Part shown: piece after piece, positions 22,632 to 34,388 of the stretch
Numbering within the stretch: position 1 is the first letter of the stretch
Layout: every line of letters begins with the position of its first letter
Position numbers and translations under genes: made by a program
NCBI RefSeq assembly: GCF_963169125.1
Contig: NC_084802.1
Coordinates: forward strand, 21,483,107 to 21,547,106
Length of the DNA: 64,000 bases
Reading direction: 5' to 3'
Source: Humulus lupulus
Lineage: Eukaryota > Streptophyta > Magnoliopsida > Rosales > Cannabaceae
Notes under the pieces: generated by a model
The model's input: the letters and a program-made list of their open reading frames with translations, nothing else
The model's database searches: none
What the model was told of the DNA's origin: nothing

Positions 22632-23989
22632 AACAGACGCCCAAAACTCGGTCAAAATCGTTCAAAGGCAGGTCTAAGTGGTTAAGGGTAATTTTCAAAA
22701 TTAAAAACCAAACTTTTCAAAAATGAAGCACCAGGGTCGATATATCGCCTATCCTGGGCGTTATATCGGCTCCACCCTAATCCCGAGCCCCGTTCGTACG
22801 TTTATGCAAAGTCAACGTATTTTTCGTATCTTCCGTAGGCAATATATTGGCCCCTAAGCTGCGATATATTGGCATACGTTGATATATTAAACACGTATTT
22901 GCACCTTTTTAGCATAATTTGAATTGGATAAATAACTTTGATTGAGTCATAATACGATCCTAACAACTGCAGGAAGGTTCTAGAGCTTCTAGATCTTTCT
23001 TTTTAATTAAACTATTCATCAAAATACTTAAATCCTTAATAAACATGATTATGACAAGTGTCACACTCTTATTAGCTCTATCTAAGATCCATCAATATTA
23101 ATCAAACCTTATGTTATAATTAATATTCTTAAACTATAGGTTAAACTTATAAAATCCATAACTGTTGCTATGAGTTTCCAACTAAGTCCCGGTTTGAACC
23201 AAAATCCACGGTAACTAACATACTACTAACTAATACTAACTACTACTACTATCTAGCTAGCTAAGTAAATATTATGGGACACTACAAAAGGCTACAATTG
23301 CCAAACATGGGCAATGACCCTAGCATTAAAGGCCAAAAAGAAACGTCAAAATGATTACACATACACACACATATGGCTGTTGACTAGACTGTGTAAGAAT
23401 GTTGTAAGACTCATACACATAATGAATTGATTAAAATCTTTTTTTGTGATTGGTATATTCTTTTCGAATTATGGTTACCATTATCACTTAGTATTTTAAT
23501 TATAATTCATTTTTCTAATTTTTGAAGAAAATAGTTATCTTGTTTCTCTTGAATAGGGCTTGATATTTACATGGACACATATGGTATGACAATTTATCCT
23601 TTTATTTTCGGCAATTGTTTTTTTATGAAATAAAAAAAATAATAAAAAAAAACTTTTTTGACCAAGTACTAAAAAATAAAGATAATAGATGCAATTTATT
23701 TGTTTTATCTCATTATATTGAAAATCTTGTAAAAGTTTACAATTTTGAGGTGAGAGAGAATATTTTATAAAAAATGAGATATTTTGGCATTTATCACATT
23801 AAATTCGGTACCCATTTTTTAGTTACCCATTTTCAAATTTGCCTCATTTGTTCACTGAATTCTCTATATATTTGGATTCCCTTTGGCTTTTTAATTCCAA
23901 GCGTTTTCTTGTTTTCTTTCTTGCTCACTTGTACCCAAGTTGTTTAGGTTTTTATTCATTGTGTGTCTACGTTTGTTTCTCTTCTAGCA

Positions 23990-25735
23990 GCCATAAAGAC
24001 CCGAGGCCGTGGATCTACCTCCAAACCTATGAAGTCTTAGAAGGAGACAATTCTTGAGATGGTTCCCTCTGCCACTCCTCATGTTCCAGCGTCAATACCA
24101 GCTGCCTTGACTCCTACAAGTTGTCGACCCAAAACCACATCAAGGAAGAAGGTCCTTGCTCTTTTGGGTCCTGAGGGATCTACCTTGACTGGGGCTACGA
24201 GTAAAGGAGTGACCTTTCCCAACCTTGATGCACAGCAAAGCCAAGCCTCAGCGGTTCCACTCGCCTCACCCGAAGGTCAAGTAAAAACTAAGCCCGCCTT
24301 GACTTCAAGCCCTACACCATCTGTCTCCACTGAAGCCGTGTCCGATCCGTTTGAACATGACTCTGAGTCGTCATTATCCCCTGATGTGATGACACCCAAG
24401 GCAAAGGGGAAATGCAAATCCAAAGCCGTTGGATCAAAGAAAACCAAGAAGACCAAAGTGGCTCCAGCAAAAGGTACTAGCTCCATCTCATACTCCACTT
24501 CTTTATCCAAATTCAAATTGAAGGCAAAAATCAACCCACCTCCTCGGAGGATGTCTCTCCTGAAATGGAAGACTCACTGCCTGAGTTGGACTCCTTCTTG
24601 ACTGAGCCAATTCCTGAAGAAGCTCCTGAAGATTTGGAGGAGGAGACTGAATTTGAAGCAGACCCATCCAAAAAAACTCCTTTTGCATCTGACCCAAAGG
24701 GCACAACACCATTGGCATTTACTTAATTGTCTACCAAAATTACTAAACAAAAAGGTGCACCCATCCGTATTTCAGGTTCCTCTTTCAAAGCTCATTCTCT
24801 TACTTCCTATTTTAATGGTAATGAGAAAAATATGTAATTTTATGAGCATCGTCACTTTATTAGTGAACATAATTTCCTTTTTGCTCTTCATTGTGTTTTT
24901 GGGGTTTTACTTTCTTTAGCAGAAAGGGGTTGGTTACGTTCTTTGTCTGGCTTTGATAGATTTGTGCCTTGGGTAGTTAAGGAATTTTATGCAAATCTGA
25001 ATAATGAGTTGTTAGATTAGACTTATTTTATGTTTCATAAGGTTTATGTTAAGGGTCATTGGTATAGGTTTAGTCCTACCGAAATTGCTAAGGTCCTAAA
25101 TCTAGTTCTTGTTGAGATTGATGATTCTATTGAGTTTGCAAAGGATCAAGTTTTATTTGAATTAGTTGGCCAAGCTATGGTGTGGGAACCAAGTGCTTCT
25201 CTCCATGTCTTGGACCTTACTCACTACTATGGTTCACTTTTTAAATTTGCCATGTTCAATTGGATGCCCACTACTCACTCCTCGACCATCACTCAAGATA
25301 TGGCCTTTCGATTGTTCAAAATTGGGACTGGTGTCACTGTCGATCTTGTTGTTGCTATTTTTGATCAGATCATGTCCTTGAGTGGTGCCAAACGCAAGGG
25401 TCAACACTTGATGTTTCTGCAAGTCATTTACAAATTGTTGGACTCTTAATGTCCTTTGAAGAAGTCACCCAGACCTTGATTTCTCCTTTGGTTGGACCTA
25501 CATACACTGTCAAAGATGACAATGCTCATACCACAGCTCAAAAGGCCAAAGGCATTAATTTGGCTGGTTCTGGGTCTGGAGATGTCGAGCCTGACACCTT
25601 TGCTGTCCCGATTGCTTCTGTCCAGATAGGAATTGCAAGTCTCTCCGAGCGGTTCGTTACCATGGAGGATACTCAGCGCCACATTCTGGCTTCTTTGGTG
25701 ATCATCAATGCATCTACCACTCCAACTCCATGACA
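23990..25735 (+). pseudogene. Env-position ORF of a SIRE-like element with a 'putative plant transposon' domain
   Basis: After an AG-like junction the frame reads KTRGRGSTSKPMKS, a TAG (probably from CAG), then a Ser/Pro/Lys-rich low-complexity N-terminus (24059-24600). Frameshifts follow, then a globular part: EFYANLNNELLD, VYVKGHWYRFSPTEIAKVLNL, MAFRLFKIGTGVTVDLVVAI. The EFYANL...V-G...FSP pattern is that of the plant domain catalogued as Transposase_32/'putative plant transposon protein' (PF20167), whose role is unknown. The last part (25449-25733) reads IGIASLSERFVTMEDTQRH, coiled-coil-like. Several stops and frameshifts make it a pseudogene. Its place between RNase H and polypurine tract matches the extra ORF of SIRE elements. 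Confidence 0.65.
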
Positions 25736-26063
25736 GTTACAATTTACATCTATTTTTATTTGCTTTCAATAAATGTAAAAGAACACTAAATGTGTCTTTG
25801 TTTTGGTTTCCTTTCCTTTGTTCTTTGGCATTTTCTTAGACAATGAGGGGGAGAGAGAGTAACTCTAACTCTATTTTTGGTGCTTTGATTATGTGTTTTG
25901 ACCTGCAGTTGTTCATTGTTTTTGTTAATTGTTTCAGTCATGTGCTTTGGTTATTTTTGGCAGGGGGTCATTTTGAGACTCTTTTCACTATTTGTGGATT
26001 TAAATACTCACTTGTTTTATGCAGGATATTTTAAAAAATAGACATGCCTTATCTATTAAATTT

Positions 26064-27215
26064 CCAAAGGGGGAGATTGTAAATCCTAAAATTGGCAAAT
26101 TTTATAGAAATATCTTTTTATTTAAAAGATAATTTTAATTTTCCATTATTGTGATTTTCAGAATATTAAATGGATTGAATTAGTTTGTAAGGTTTTCATA
26201 TAATTCCTTATTTAGCTTGATTTGATCACAATATGTTTATAAAGAGAAGTTGTATCTTCGTTATATAAAGCAAATATTCTGTACTTACTCAAAATCATTT
26301 ATGGAACATTTGTCTTTTATTTTTCGTGTTGCTCAAGGTAATAAACTTCAGGAAACTAAATCTGGAAGTAATTAATTGTTATTTCTATCTTGAGAAATTT
26401 GATCTCACATAGGTATTAGCTGCCCCCACCAAATTCGTATCTATCAGATCTGAATCTTTTAAAAAAGACAATTATTCATTAATCAAGAATATCTTCAAAT
26501 ATTATTGCTTTTATTAGGAGATTATTTCTCAGCCTTTCTGAGCATGAAATGGACTCTATAAATAGGCTTCTAAGGCCTTGGGAAAAAGTGAACTCTTTGG
26601 TGCATAGTTGGTGAGTGAATTATAATATTTGTGAGAGTTCCTTGTTTGTATTCAAGATCATAGTATTCACGTGATCTTGTAGTAAAATGAGTGTTTAGTT
26701 TTTGTGGTGAGTTTATACCACTTTCATAAGTGAATACATGTTGTAATTTGAACAAAATTTTTATAGTCTTCGGGAGAGGATTTTTACAAGCCTTGTGTCG
26801 AGAGGATGCAAGCACTCGCTGACCATTGAAGGGGGTTCAAGTGGTTGAGCGTTTCAATCAGAATCAAATTTGTGAAGAGAAGTACAATAAAGTTGCGGCA
26901 AATCTCAAGAGGGAGACTTGTTTTGTTTAAGTCAATATTTTGTACTTGTGATTCTTTATTAATTGATTTTATTCTCTGGGCGTGGCCCCAAGGAGTAAGT
27001 TATCCAAAAGGGTTTCTGAACCTTGTAAAAATTCGTTGTGTTCTTTATTATTTTTGCACTGTCTTTTTATTGTGTTCAGTTTCTGTCGTGACAAGTTCGG
27101 ATTCTGTCCCAACAGATCTGAAATTTGTTTCAACATTTAATTACCATTCCGCACCTTAATTATTGCACATGGTTTAATCAATTTGGTAATTACTAAAAAC
27201 ATAATTTCAATAGCA
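26064..27215 (+). mobile_element. SIRE-like polypurine tract and 3' LTR
   Basis: The tract CCAAAGGGGGAGAT (26064-26077) directly precedes TGTAAATCCTAAAATTGGC, the LTR start at 26078. The LTR runs for roughly 1.1 kb. Possible CA ends lie at several points between about 27134 and 27214, and no paired LTR is present to decide. It contains plausible promoter and leader sequence (ACTCTATAAATAGGC near 26555) but no gene. Confidence 0.6.
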
Positions 27216-27613
27216 AAATTGGAAAACTAGAAAAATGGATAGCATCTACGCCTTGTTTTCCTTGGCCATCTGTAAAATGGGTCTGATGTAAAATGATACT
27301 TGATACTTTAATACATAAAATATATAAAAAATAAAAGAAAAAATCCCAACAGGGGTCAGGAGTTATTTTTCATTATATCTGATCTGGATATGTTGAGAAA
27401 CATCATATGCAAACTTCAATCCTAATATTATGTGATTGAAAAAATAAGGGCAATAGAATGTATATACTTATTCATGTAGATCAAAAGTGGTGGGAGTGAC
27501 CAGAAGTTTTGGTATGGTAAAATAGCCCTTCGAATAAGATGAATAAAGGAAGGTCTAGTTGATATATTAGAAATTGACAAAGCACATATTTTCCTCTACC
27601 CATTACTATTGGT
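27216..27613. other. Unassigned single-copy-looking flank
   Basis: I see no coding exon, terminal repeat or RNA gene here. It ends with the TSD TTGGT of the copia insertion. Together with 34126-34388 it may be an intron or the 5' flank of the putative gene ending at 34638. Confidence 0.4.
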
Positions 27614-27789
27614 TGAAAGAGGAAAAGAAGGAAATGGGTAAACTATTGTATTTCTTTAATGTGAGTTGAAACAGTACAAGGCATATATAGCAAAGTTGTC
27701 ACACTATAGGCGTGACTGCAGTACACGTGTACAGACAATTAGTAATGCTAACAAAGCTTAATTACAATAACTATAATCATGATTTAACA
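27614..27789 (-). repeat. 3' LTR of the short-LTR copia element, with adjacent polypurine tract
   Basis: This is the 176-bp LTR paired with 33950-34125 (about 97% identical by eye). In the minus sense the tract TTTGAGGGGGGA (to 27790) abuts it, and the pol frame reads through the tract into the LTR before stopping. Confidence 0.93.
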
Positions 27790-28447
27790 TCCCCCCTCAA
27801 ACTCAATGGGCGGGGCAGCACATTGAGTTTGGTGTGTAATTCCTGAAACTGATGAGTGACAAGAGGCTTTGTTAGACAATCAACAATCTGTGTAGCAGAA
27901 GAAGTGAATGAGAGTTGAAGTGACTTATTGGAAACTCTTTCTCAGACAAAATGGTAATCAAGTTCAACATGCTTAGAGCGGGCATGTAGGACTGGATTAG
28001 AGGCCAAGTGGAGGGTGCTCATATTATCGCAATACAAAATGGGAGGCTGAGACAGAGGAAATCCAATCTCAGACAGTAGAGATTCAATCCAACCAACTTC
28101 AGCTACACCATTAGCCATAGCACGATATTCGGATTCCATACTCAAATGGGACACCAATTTCTGCTTGGAGGAAGACCACGAAACCAGATTATGACCCAAA
28201 AAAATACAATATGCACTGGTGCTACGTCTATCATTTGGACAAGATGCCCAATCAACGTCAGTATAGGCATGGAGAATGTGATCAGTAGTGGGTTGAAGAA
28301 AGAGACCAAGGTGCCCAGTGCCACTAATATATTGGAGAACTCGTTTGGCATCCTTGAGATGTACATCAGTGGGGGAATGCATAAACTGATAGAGCTTATT
28401 AACAGGGAAAACGAGATCAGGTCGTGTAAGTGTGCAGTATTGTAAGG
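27790..28447 (-). pseudogene. Copia RNase H, distal fragment
   Basis: Minus-strand frame: FMHSPTDVHLKDAKRVLQYI, AYTDVDWASCPNDRRSTSAY, LVSWSSSKQKLVS, ESEYRAMANGVAEVGWIESL, LYCDNMSTLHLASNPVLHAR, HVELDYHFV. The RNase H aspartates (TDVDWA, CDNMS) and glutamate (MESEYRA) are visible. A TGA follows HYHFV-equivalent residues where arginine is usual; beyond it the frame continues ERVSNKSLQL to DCLTKPL, the conserved end of copia pol. The frame is continuous with the RT fragment beyond the inserted solo LTR once the TAAGG duplication is discounted. Confidence 0.9.
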
Positions 28448-30306
28448 TGTTGGATTAAACTTATACAGGATCTTTATTTATTTTCATGTATATCTAATAT
28501 TAAACAAATTAATACGAGATAGCCTAAAACATGTTTCTAAAATTGAATTCAAGAGAAACAAAGAATAGAATACTTACAGTATACGCAGTGGAATTAAAGA
28601 GTCCTTCCTTCAGTTTCTCTAACTCTTGTATCCTCTCTGTCGCAGAGTATTATCAAGAAACTGAACCGATCTTCTATTTTCTTCACGATCTTCCAATGTA
28701 TCCTTAGAACCACCTGGAATAGTGTGGGCAATTCTCAACACATGAGATAGATATAGAGAGAAGAAGAGAAAATAACAAAGTGACTTAGAAAAGGACTTGT
28801 GTTTAGAAAGAATATAAAACTATCAGAAAATCTGACTTGTGACTTATCTGTCGTCTCTTAAATCTTCTCTCTAAGCACTCCTTTTATAGACTCAATTAGG
28901 CCATTTAATTTAATTAAAAAATCAATAAAATAACAGCCATTTTGAAGCCCTAGGTCGAAATTATCATGGGCTATAGACCCGTGAAATTTCCCATTTGATT
29001 ATAAGCCCATTGGACTTAAAATCAAGGCCTGTATTATTTTCTATTGATTTAATTAATTAAATAATTATTTAAATCCTTTATCAAATTAATTATTTATAAT
29101 TTGAACCTTGATTTAAATTTATTTATTAATTTAGATACCAATTTATCTTAATTAATAAATCTGCCATAATTTCTCTTTTCTTCTCAAAATTACACAACTC
29201 TGTGAAACTATCCAAAATTGACCTGGTCAACTTTGATAATTCTAATTGATGATTAAATCAATTAATTGAGACTATCTAGATGATTTTATCCAAGGTACAA
29301 TGGGGACCATGGGCCTATGAAATCAAGCTCCAATAAGTTATCATAAATCTAACAAATAAATTTACTAACTTATTAATTCCTCGTGACTCCACTATAGACT
29401 TGGAATTGCACTCTTGAATTCATAGAACGCTCTATAACAAATATAGATACGCTATTAATTATCCATTGTTACAACCATAATTGTCACTCAATCCTCTATA
29501 GACGGTCTACAATGAGATAGGACTAAAATACCGTTTTACCCCTCATTGTATTTTATCCTTAAAACACTTAGTTCCTTGTAAATGATATTTCAGTAAACTA
29601 ATTTAATTACTGAAATGAGATCTCTATCATTTAACACCTTGAACCAAACTAAAAGGAAACCATCGTTTCACTTCTTCATTAGAAGCTATAGATGTTCATA
29701 TCTATGATTAACACTCCCACTCAATTATACTACCGAGTTCCCAAGATGTAAGTATGGGCTAGTCCGTAGGGTAAGCTGGTAACGAAAAAGTCAAAGAACT
29801 CAAATAATACAATCAGTTAGAATACTAACCACTCAGAATTGAGATTGAATTGACCTATGGTCAACTATATGATATGACTAGAATAGATAATAACGGCATG
29901 TTTACTTATCTTATCAACTGTCAATATCGGTCCTGTCCGATGTAACAAATACATCCGATCTTATCTACTTTGCTAATGTTCTGGAAAGAACATAACACTG
30001 TAATGTGTAAGTAGATCATATCGTAGATTGGCAAGTCAGTGTAAATCCGGTGCACTGACTAATCTTAGGGCTAACTTATTTTTGAACATATAATCATATT
30101 TATATTCCACTGTGATTACGTCACTATAAATAAGATTAGCTATATGCTCGGGATTTAATAGAAGTTTATATTAAACAAATAATCATGAAAATAAAACATG
30201 TGAGCAAAGTGATTGACCAAGTCAAAAAATGATTTCTATTCTTTTATTGATAATAAAATGAGATTACAAAGAATTTGGGTTTTAATTAGGGCATAAAACC
30301 CCAACA
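28448..30306 (-). mobile_element. Solo copia LTR (1859 bp), TSD TAAGG, sibling of the LTR at 1754
   Basis: The plus strand reads TGTTGGATTAAAC at 28448 to GGGGTTTTATG's complement and CCCCAACA at 30306, flanked by TAAGG at 28443-28447 and 30307-30311. In the minus sense it is nearly identical to the plus-strand LTR at 1754-10710 with the CACTA removed. It interrupts the copia pol frame between RT (…YRSLVGAL) and RNase H. It contains no coding sequence and serves as a ready-made empty site for the CACTA insertion. Confidence 0.96.
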
Positions 30307-31488
30307 TAAGGCCCCCACCAAACTTCTATACTTGGTAGGAGAGGAAAGTGGGTCACCATCATGAAGAGACAAAGTGCCTAAAGCAATGGGCGTGGGCAAT
30401 GGTTTAGAAGAAAGCATGCCGATTTTTGATAAGAGGTCACGAAAGTATTTGGTCTGGTTGAGATACATGCCAGCAGCTGTGCGATGAACTTCTACGCCCA
30501 AGAAAAAATGAAGTGGTCTGAGATCCTTCACTGCAAAATGAGAATTCAAATACATCGTGAGAGCCTCGATGGTGGTGGATCAAGAACCCGTGACGATGAT
30601 ATCATCCCCATAAACCAGGACGATGAGAGTAAATTTGCTGGTGGCGAAGTAAAAGAGAGATGTGTCAGCCTGAGATGCGCGAAAACCCCATTGACAAAGG
30701 GCAGAACTCAACTTGGTAAACCAGGCCCTAGGTGATTGACGGAGCCCATATAAGGCTTTGGACAGTTTGTAGACATGAGTAGGGTGAGAAGAATGAACAA
30801 AACCCTGTGGTTGGCATATGTAAACGGTCTTGGTAAGGTCACCATGTAAGAAAGCGTTGTGAACGTCAAGTTGTTTGATGTTCCAACCAAAAGATACAAC
30901 AATGCTAAGAACCAATCAGATGGTGGTGGGTTTGATAACCGGACTAAAAGTCTCATGGAAGTTAAGACCATGGGTTTGATGATAAACTTTGGCAACAAGG
31001 AGGGCCTTATACCGCTCCACAGAGCCACCTGCATGTAACTTAACCCGAAAGACCCATTTGCATCTGACAACTTTGGCATTAGGAGGCGGAGAAACTAAGT
31101 GCCAAGTACCCTGAGCTTGGAGAGTAGAAAATTCAGCTTGCATGGCATCACACCAAATTTTATGTTTGGAGGCTTTAGCAAATGAAGATTGTTCTACTGG
31201 AACGGAAGTGAGAACATGGGAGAAAATGCGTGGTTTAAAAATTCCTGACTTGGCTCTTGTAATCATAGGATGTGAATTAGTGGGGACAACAACAAGGGTG
31301 GGTGAGTTTAAGCAGGGAGAAGGGGAAATCGGCTGAGGGGAGGTAGGTGTGGGAGTGAGATGGGGCGGAGGAGTAGCTGGGGAGTTGGATGGGGCGGAGG
31401 AGGAGTTGAGAGAGGGGGAAGGGGGTGACAGGGAATAGGGAGATAGAGTAGGATGAGCTGGTGGGATAAAAGGGAAAGAAGTAACCAC
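30307..31488 (-). pseudogene. Copia reverse transcriptase
   Basis: Minus-strand frames run from the integrase-RT linker (Pro/Ser-rich) through KWVFRVKLHAGGSVERYKA, HGLNFHETFSPVIKPTTI, a TGA, then WNIKQLDVHNAFLHGDL, VYKLSKALYGLRQSPRAWF, LVYGDDIIVTGS, a second TGA, and LHFFLGVEVHRT to TKYRSLVGAL. These are the standard copia RT blocks. The catalytic box reads YGDD rather than the usual YVDD. The first TGA sits where an arginine (CGA) is usual, one C-to-T change away. The solo LTR at 28448-30306 cuts the frame off. Confidence 0.92.
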
Positions 31489-31518
31489 ACTGATAGGGGC
31501 TGTGGAAGGGACGAAAAG

Positions 31519-32790
31519 CTAAGTGGAGGCAAATGGGAACTTTTGCTCATTGAAGATAAAATGTCTAGAGACATAAATTCGGCCAGAAATAGGGTGCAAG
31601 CATAAGTACCCCTTATGATGGCTACTATAACCAAGAAAAGTACATGAATGAGACTGAAACTCCAGTTTGTGAGCATTATAAGGTCGTAAAAAAGGGAAAC
31701 ACTCATAGCCGAACACACGAAGATGAGTGTAGGTAGGTGGTTTAGCATAGAGAAAAGCAAATGGGCTAGCCATTTGAAGAACCCAAGTAGGCAGTTTGCT
31801 AATGAGATAAACGACAGTGGTAAATGCATAAGGCCAATATGAGAATGGGATGGAGGCATGAGCGAGTAAGGTCAGTCCCATTTTGACAACATGATGATTT
31901 CTACGCTCGACTCTCCCATTTTGTTGAGGATGTGGACAAGAGAGTTCATGGAGAATCCCAAATTTGGCAAAGAAGGAAGTGAGAGAGCGGAACTCACCGC
32001 CCCAATTAGAGTGAACGCGCTTAATTTTAGTCTCAAACTGAGTAGCAATCATAGAATGGAAAATAACAAAAGCATTGTATGCCTCATCTTTTGAAGTAAG
32101 GAGATATAGCCAAGGAAATCGAGAAAAATCATTAACAAATAGGATAAAATATTTAACACCAGCAATGGATAAAACAGGGGAGGGTCCCCAAAGATTGGTA
32201 TGTATTAATTCAAAAGGCTTGGTAGCCCGAGATACAGATAAAGGAAACGAAAGTCGATGTGATTTTGCTTGTTGACAAGCATTACAAACGATCAGTGGAG
32301 AATTGTTAGAAAATGAAATATTACAAGAAGATAAAATAGAACTAGTGATAGCTTGAGCCGGGTGACCCAAACGGGAGTGCCAAAGATTGGGATCAGTGGA
32401 AGATGCGAAGAAGAGCTGAAAGGCAGGAGCGGGAGGAGTGAAGAGTGGATGGGAGACTTTGTAGAGATCATTGTCAAGTAGACCCGCGAGGAGAATTCGT
32501 TTAGTGACCTGGTGCTTCACAAAGAAACAATGGGGGTAAAATTCAACAAAATCATCATTATTAGAACATAGTTGGGAGACACTGAGAGGATTTTTGGAGA
32601 GGGAGGGAGAGTGATAAACAGAAGACAATTTTAAAACAGAGTGATAAGCAGGCAGGAAAGCATTACCAGCATGGGAGAGAGGAACACCGTTACCATTGCC
32701 AATGGTGACTTGGGTAGGGCCAGGAATCGGTTGAACACTCTCAAGTATGTTTAAATCGGGGGTGAAATGATGGGAGGCACCAGAGTCCAT
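31519..32790 (-). pseudogene. Copia protease and integrase
   Basis: A 423-codon frame begins with the aspartic protease motif MDSGASHHFTPD. The integrase zinc domain follows (LWHSRLGHPAQ with CNACQQAKSHRL), then the core (ELIHTNLWGPS, FILFVNDFSRFPWLY, SNWGGEF, PHPQQNGRVERRNHHV). Two catalytic aspartates of the D,D-35-E triad are lost: the usual HSDLWGP reads HTNLWGP, and the usual SDGGGEF reads SNWGGEF. The glutamate (VERRN) remains. The frame is separated from gag by a single stop just before MDSGA and from RT by a TAG. Integrase activity is therefore not expected even ignoring the stops. Confidence 0.93.
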
Positions 32791-33924
32791 TTACCATGCT
32801 AGATCAGAAGAAGAAAAAGTAGTGGGGTTGGGAGTGGTAGTAGGAGAGGTACCAGCATGGTGTTGGTAAAGAAAAGCATTGAATGGCCTTTGAACCAAAG
32901 GTGGAGGATGATACTGAAGGTTCTGGCGGTGATAGCAAATATTAGCGGTATGCCCCACCTTCAAACAAATTTGACATCGAGGTCGATTACTCAGAGGTGG
33001 ACGAGAAGAAGGGTTGGAGGGACGAGACTGGGTAGGGAAAGAGGAAAGGCAGGGAAATGATTTTGGGTGAGCACTAGTAGATGAGGGAGGTCGGGGTTTA
33101 GGTTGTTGCAGAGTGAGGTTGGCGACATTGGCTTGAAGGGAGCTGATGGGGTCAAAGGTATTTTGACGATGGAGGCAAGCTTCATAACTGAGTAAAAGGC
33201 TATACACTTCCTCCATAGTACGAGGCACATAGCGAGCTTGAAGAGGAGTGACATAAGCGTTGTAATCTCGGCCTAAACCGTTCAAAAAATACATGAGCTA
33301 ATCCTTAAGAGATACGGGGTCACCAGCAGAAGCCAAAACATTGCAGAGACCACATAACTTGTGGATATAATCAAATGCTGAGAGGCCATCCTTACAGAGA
33401 GTTTGAAGTTGGGTCCGAATTTCTGCTAACTGAAAGAGATAAGTTGCTGCATAGATCTGAGAAAGGGCTTCCCAGATCTCAAACGCTGACTGGTACCCAA
33501 AGATTTGGCCAAGGAGAGATTCACTGATGGAGGCATATATCCAACTCATCACTAAACGGTTGTAACGATGCCATGCTTGAAAATCAAGAGAAGCTCGAGG
33601 TGAGGGGTGAGCATGGTCAAGAACTGGGCAAGATCTGGAGCCATCGATGAACCCCTCTAGTCCATTTGCAATAATAATGTTGAGCATCTGAGTTTTCCAT
33701 ACCACAAAGTTATGTTTAGTAAGTTTCACAACAATGGGTTGATTGACGAAAGGGGGAGTGGGTAGGGTGGAAGACGAAGAAGAAGTTGGAATAGATGTGA
33801 AAGGGCTGATAATGGGTGTGTGTGCAGCCAAGGTCACGGGTGAGGCAAAAGTTGTTGAAGGCTAGGGAGCAGGTGGTCCCATCGTGGGCTCTGAGGTACT
33901 GTTAATGCTGGTTACAGACTCCAT
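32791..33924 (-). pseudogene. Copia gag with zinc knuckle
   Basis: From an ATG at 33924 the minus strand reads MESVTSINSTSEP, an early TAG, then VKLTKHNFVVWKTQMLNIII, the conserved copia Gag N-terminus. FEIWEALSQIYAA and YIHKLCGLCNVLASAGDPVS follow. An in-frame TAG (33298-33300, one change from CAG) interrupts KD-LMYFLNGLGRDYNAYV. The nucleocapsid CQICLKVGHTANICYHR gives a C-X2-C-X4-H-X4-C knuckle. The end of the frame (SSSDLAW) meets a TAA just before the protease. Confidence 0.92.
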
Positions 33925-33936
33925 ATGAGCTGTCAA

Positions 33937-33949
33937 TGGCCTGATACCA
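33937..33949 (-). other. Primer-binding site of the short-LTR copia element
   Basis: On the minus strand TGGTATCAGGCC follows the 5' LTR immediately, matching the initiator-Met-tRNA complement (TGGTATCAGAGC) with small differences. Confidence 0.85.
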
Positions 33950-34125
33950 TGAAAGAGGAAAAGAAGGAAATGGGTAAAATATTGTATTTCCTTAATGTGA
34001 GCTGAAACAGTACAAGGCATATATAGCAAAGCTGTCACACTATAGGCGTGACTGCAGTACATGTGTACAGATAATTAGTAATGCTAACAAAGCTTAATTA
34101 CAATAACTATAATCATGATTTAACA
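33950..34125 (-). repeat. 5' LTR of the short-LTR copia element
   Basis: 176 bp, paired with 27614-27789. The right flank is TTGGT, repeating the left target-site copy. Confidence 0.95.
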
Positions 34126-34388
34126 TTGGTTTAAAAGTATCATCTAACCAAGCAGTCTAAAGGTGCAGTGTAGTTGAAAATATTAGTATATTATATTTGG
34201 ATTGAGTTTGACTATAGATATATGTATTGGTTCTAACATGTTTTCTGGTTTTATTTGTAATAAGTATTATGTACTTTTTCCTGGTGGAATAAATGAACAA
34301 TTCACTCCCAAAGATCTAGTATACTCGTTTAATAATGTTATCTATAATGTAATTTTCTTCCTTTCCATTAACTTGGTTTTGATTACAG

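Larger units (their letters stand above)
19924..23286 (-). mobile_element. Solo LTR of a gypsy-type family, interrupted by two Tat solo LTRs
   Basis: The termini are TGTAATGACCC at 19924 and GGGACACTACA at 23286, with a perfect 5-bp TSD AAAGG (19919-19923 and 23287-23291). The minus orientation is suggested by a TATA motif on that strand (TATAAATA, 21125-21132) and by resemblance of the minus-strand start TGTAGTGTCCC to the other TGTARCG-type LTRs here. After subtracting the two nested solo LTRs the net length is about 1.94 kb, comparable with the 2.16-kb solo LTR at 39251. The segment 22640-23000 carries repeated CGATATAT(C/T)G-type motifs. No coding sequence is visible. Confidence 0.85.
18684..27215 (+). 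mobile_element. Deleted SIRE-like copia element, 3' half
   Basis: In order, this contains a pre-integrase segment (18684-18990), an abrupt junction to RNase H (about 19000-19519), an env-position reading frame (about 23990-25735), a polypurine tract (CCAAAGGGGGAGA, 26064-26077) and a 3' LTR starting TGTAAATCC at 26078. That tract and LTR start are typical of SIRE/Maximus copia elements, which carry an extra ORF after pol. Integrase core and RT are deleted, and the 5' half and 5' LTR are absent. A solo LTR at 19924-23286 interrupts it (TSD AAAGG). The right border is uncertain by some tens of bases because no second LTR is available for comparison. Confidence 0.75.
27614..34125 (-). mobile_element. 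Complete but defective short-LTR copia element
   Basis: Two 176-bp LTRs (27614-27789 and 33950-34125; TGAAAGAGG...GATTTAACA) differ at about six positions. The element is flanked by a perfect TSD TTGGT (27609-27613 and 34126-34130). On the minus strand the PBS TGGTATCAGGCC follows the 5' LTR at 33950, and a polypurine tract (GAGGGGGGA) precedes the 3' LTR. Gag, protease, integrase, RT and RNase H follow in copia order. A 1859-bp solo LTR (28448-30306) splits RT from RNase H. Without it the element is about 4.65 kb, normal for compact copia lineages. At least eight in-frame stops make it non-autonomous. Confidence 0.95.
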
